Positions 63,985 to 64,000 of a stretch of DNA of 64,000 nt are shown here, piece after piece (the first letter of the stretch is position 1; the number at the start of each line of letters is the position of its first letter). The stretch is from Shewanella xiamenensis. Lineage in GTDB: Bacteria > Pseudomonadota > Gammaproteobacteria > Enterobacterales > Shewanellaceae. A model generated the notes under the pieces. That model saw only the letters and a list, made by a program, of their open reading frames with translations, was not told the DNA's origin and made no database searches. The DNA lies in contig NZ_BMOP01000010.1 in assembly GCF_014647135.1 (NCBI RefSeq), positions 1-64,000 on the forward strand, read 5' to 3'. The position numbers were made by a program, and so were the translations under genes.

Positions 63985-64000
63985 GGCGTAGATTAAACCG

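Noticed and set aside
1..64000. tRNA, rRNA, CRISPR arrays or prophage genes
   Set aside because: None recognised; the tandem repeats found have too few copies and no spacer pattern to be CRISPR.

Overview
The window looks like a chromosomal segment of a Shewanella species, close in gene order to the S. oneidensis/MR-4 group. The evidence is the run lldP / dld-II / lldEFG (lactate use), nadK, grpE, xseB-ispA-dxs, pomAB (sodium stator) and thiI. It is followed by gcvA-ygdD-rlmM, a NAD-type isocitrate dehydrogenase, several c-di-GMP proteins and a phoB-phoR-pstS block. No rRNA, tRNA or CRISPR array was seen. Species assignment is inference from protein content and order, not from a search.

Bases 1-6300 are accessory DNA. 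They hold a small membrane protein, two 1009-bp near-identical copies of a gene for a BCS1-like AAA ATPase (one cut at its 5' end), a REP-associated (Y1) transposase, and a short stretch of integron gene cassettes with recognisable attC sites but no integrase. Diverged non-coding repeats, a hairpin and a (CTAGTA)n microsatellite complete the region.

Bases 6356-14640 form the lactate module on the minus strand: lldP and dld-II, then a terminator and a separate lldEFG operon. The 750-bp region ahead of lldP carries four CRP-like palindromes and one FNR-like palindrome. Bases 14643-23029 are housekeeping genes: nadK diverging from grpE, which has a sigma-32 promoter, the xseB-ispA-dxs isoprenoid operon, the PomAB stator and tRNA thiolation (ThiI). 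Bases 23160-31065 hold gcvA with its conserved neighbours, icd and a large S9 peptidase.

Bases 31066-32829 look accessory again: a secreted RraB-like protein lies between imperfect 33-bp inverted repeats, next to a diverged tandem repeat. Next come xni-ppnN, a diguanylate cyclase, a TPR protein with a probable degenerate GGDEF domain, an M61 peptidase, rdgC, a porin, and the phosphate regulators phoBR with pstS. PHO boxes lie before phoB and pstS; the pstS one has four 7-bp repeats at exact 11-bp spacing.

Around the M1 aminopeptidase gene there are three related hairpin elements that read best as minus-strand small RNAs (or tiny leader ORFs on the plus strand). The right end carries gpx, mgtE, a DMT transporter, a 7TM diguanylate cyclase, an acetoacetate-decarboxylase-like/FAD oxidoreductase fusion, a 285-bp MITE-like element with 20-bp perfect terminal repeats whose end supplies a stop codon, an rRNA-type m5C methyltransferase, two glutathione transferases and a divergent TetR regulator.
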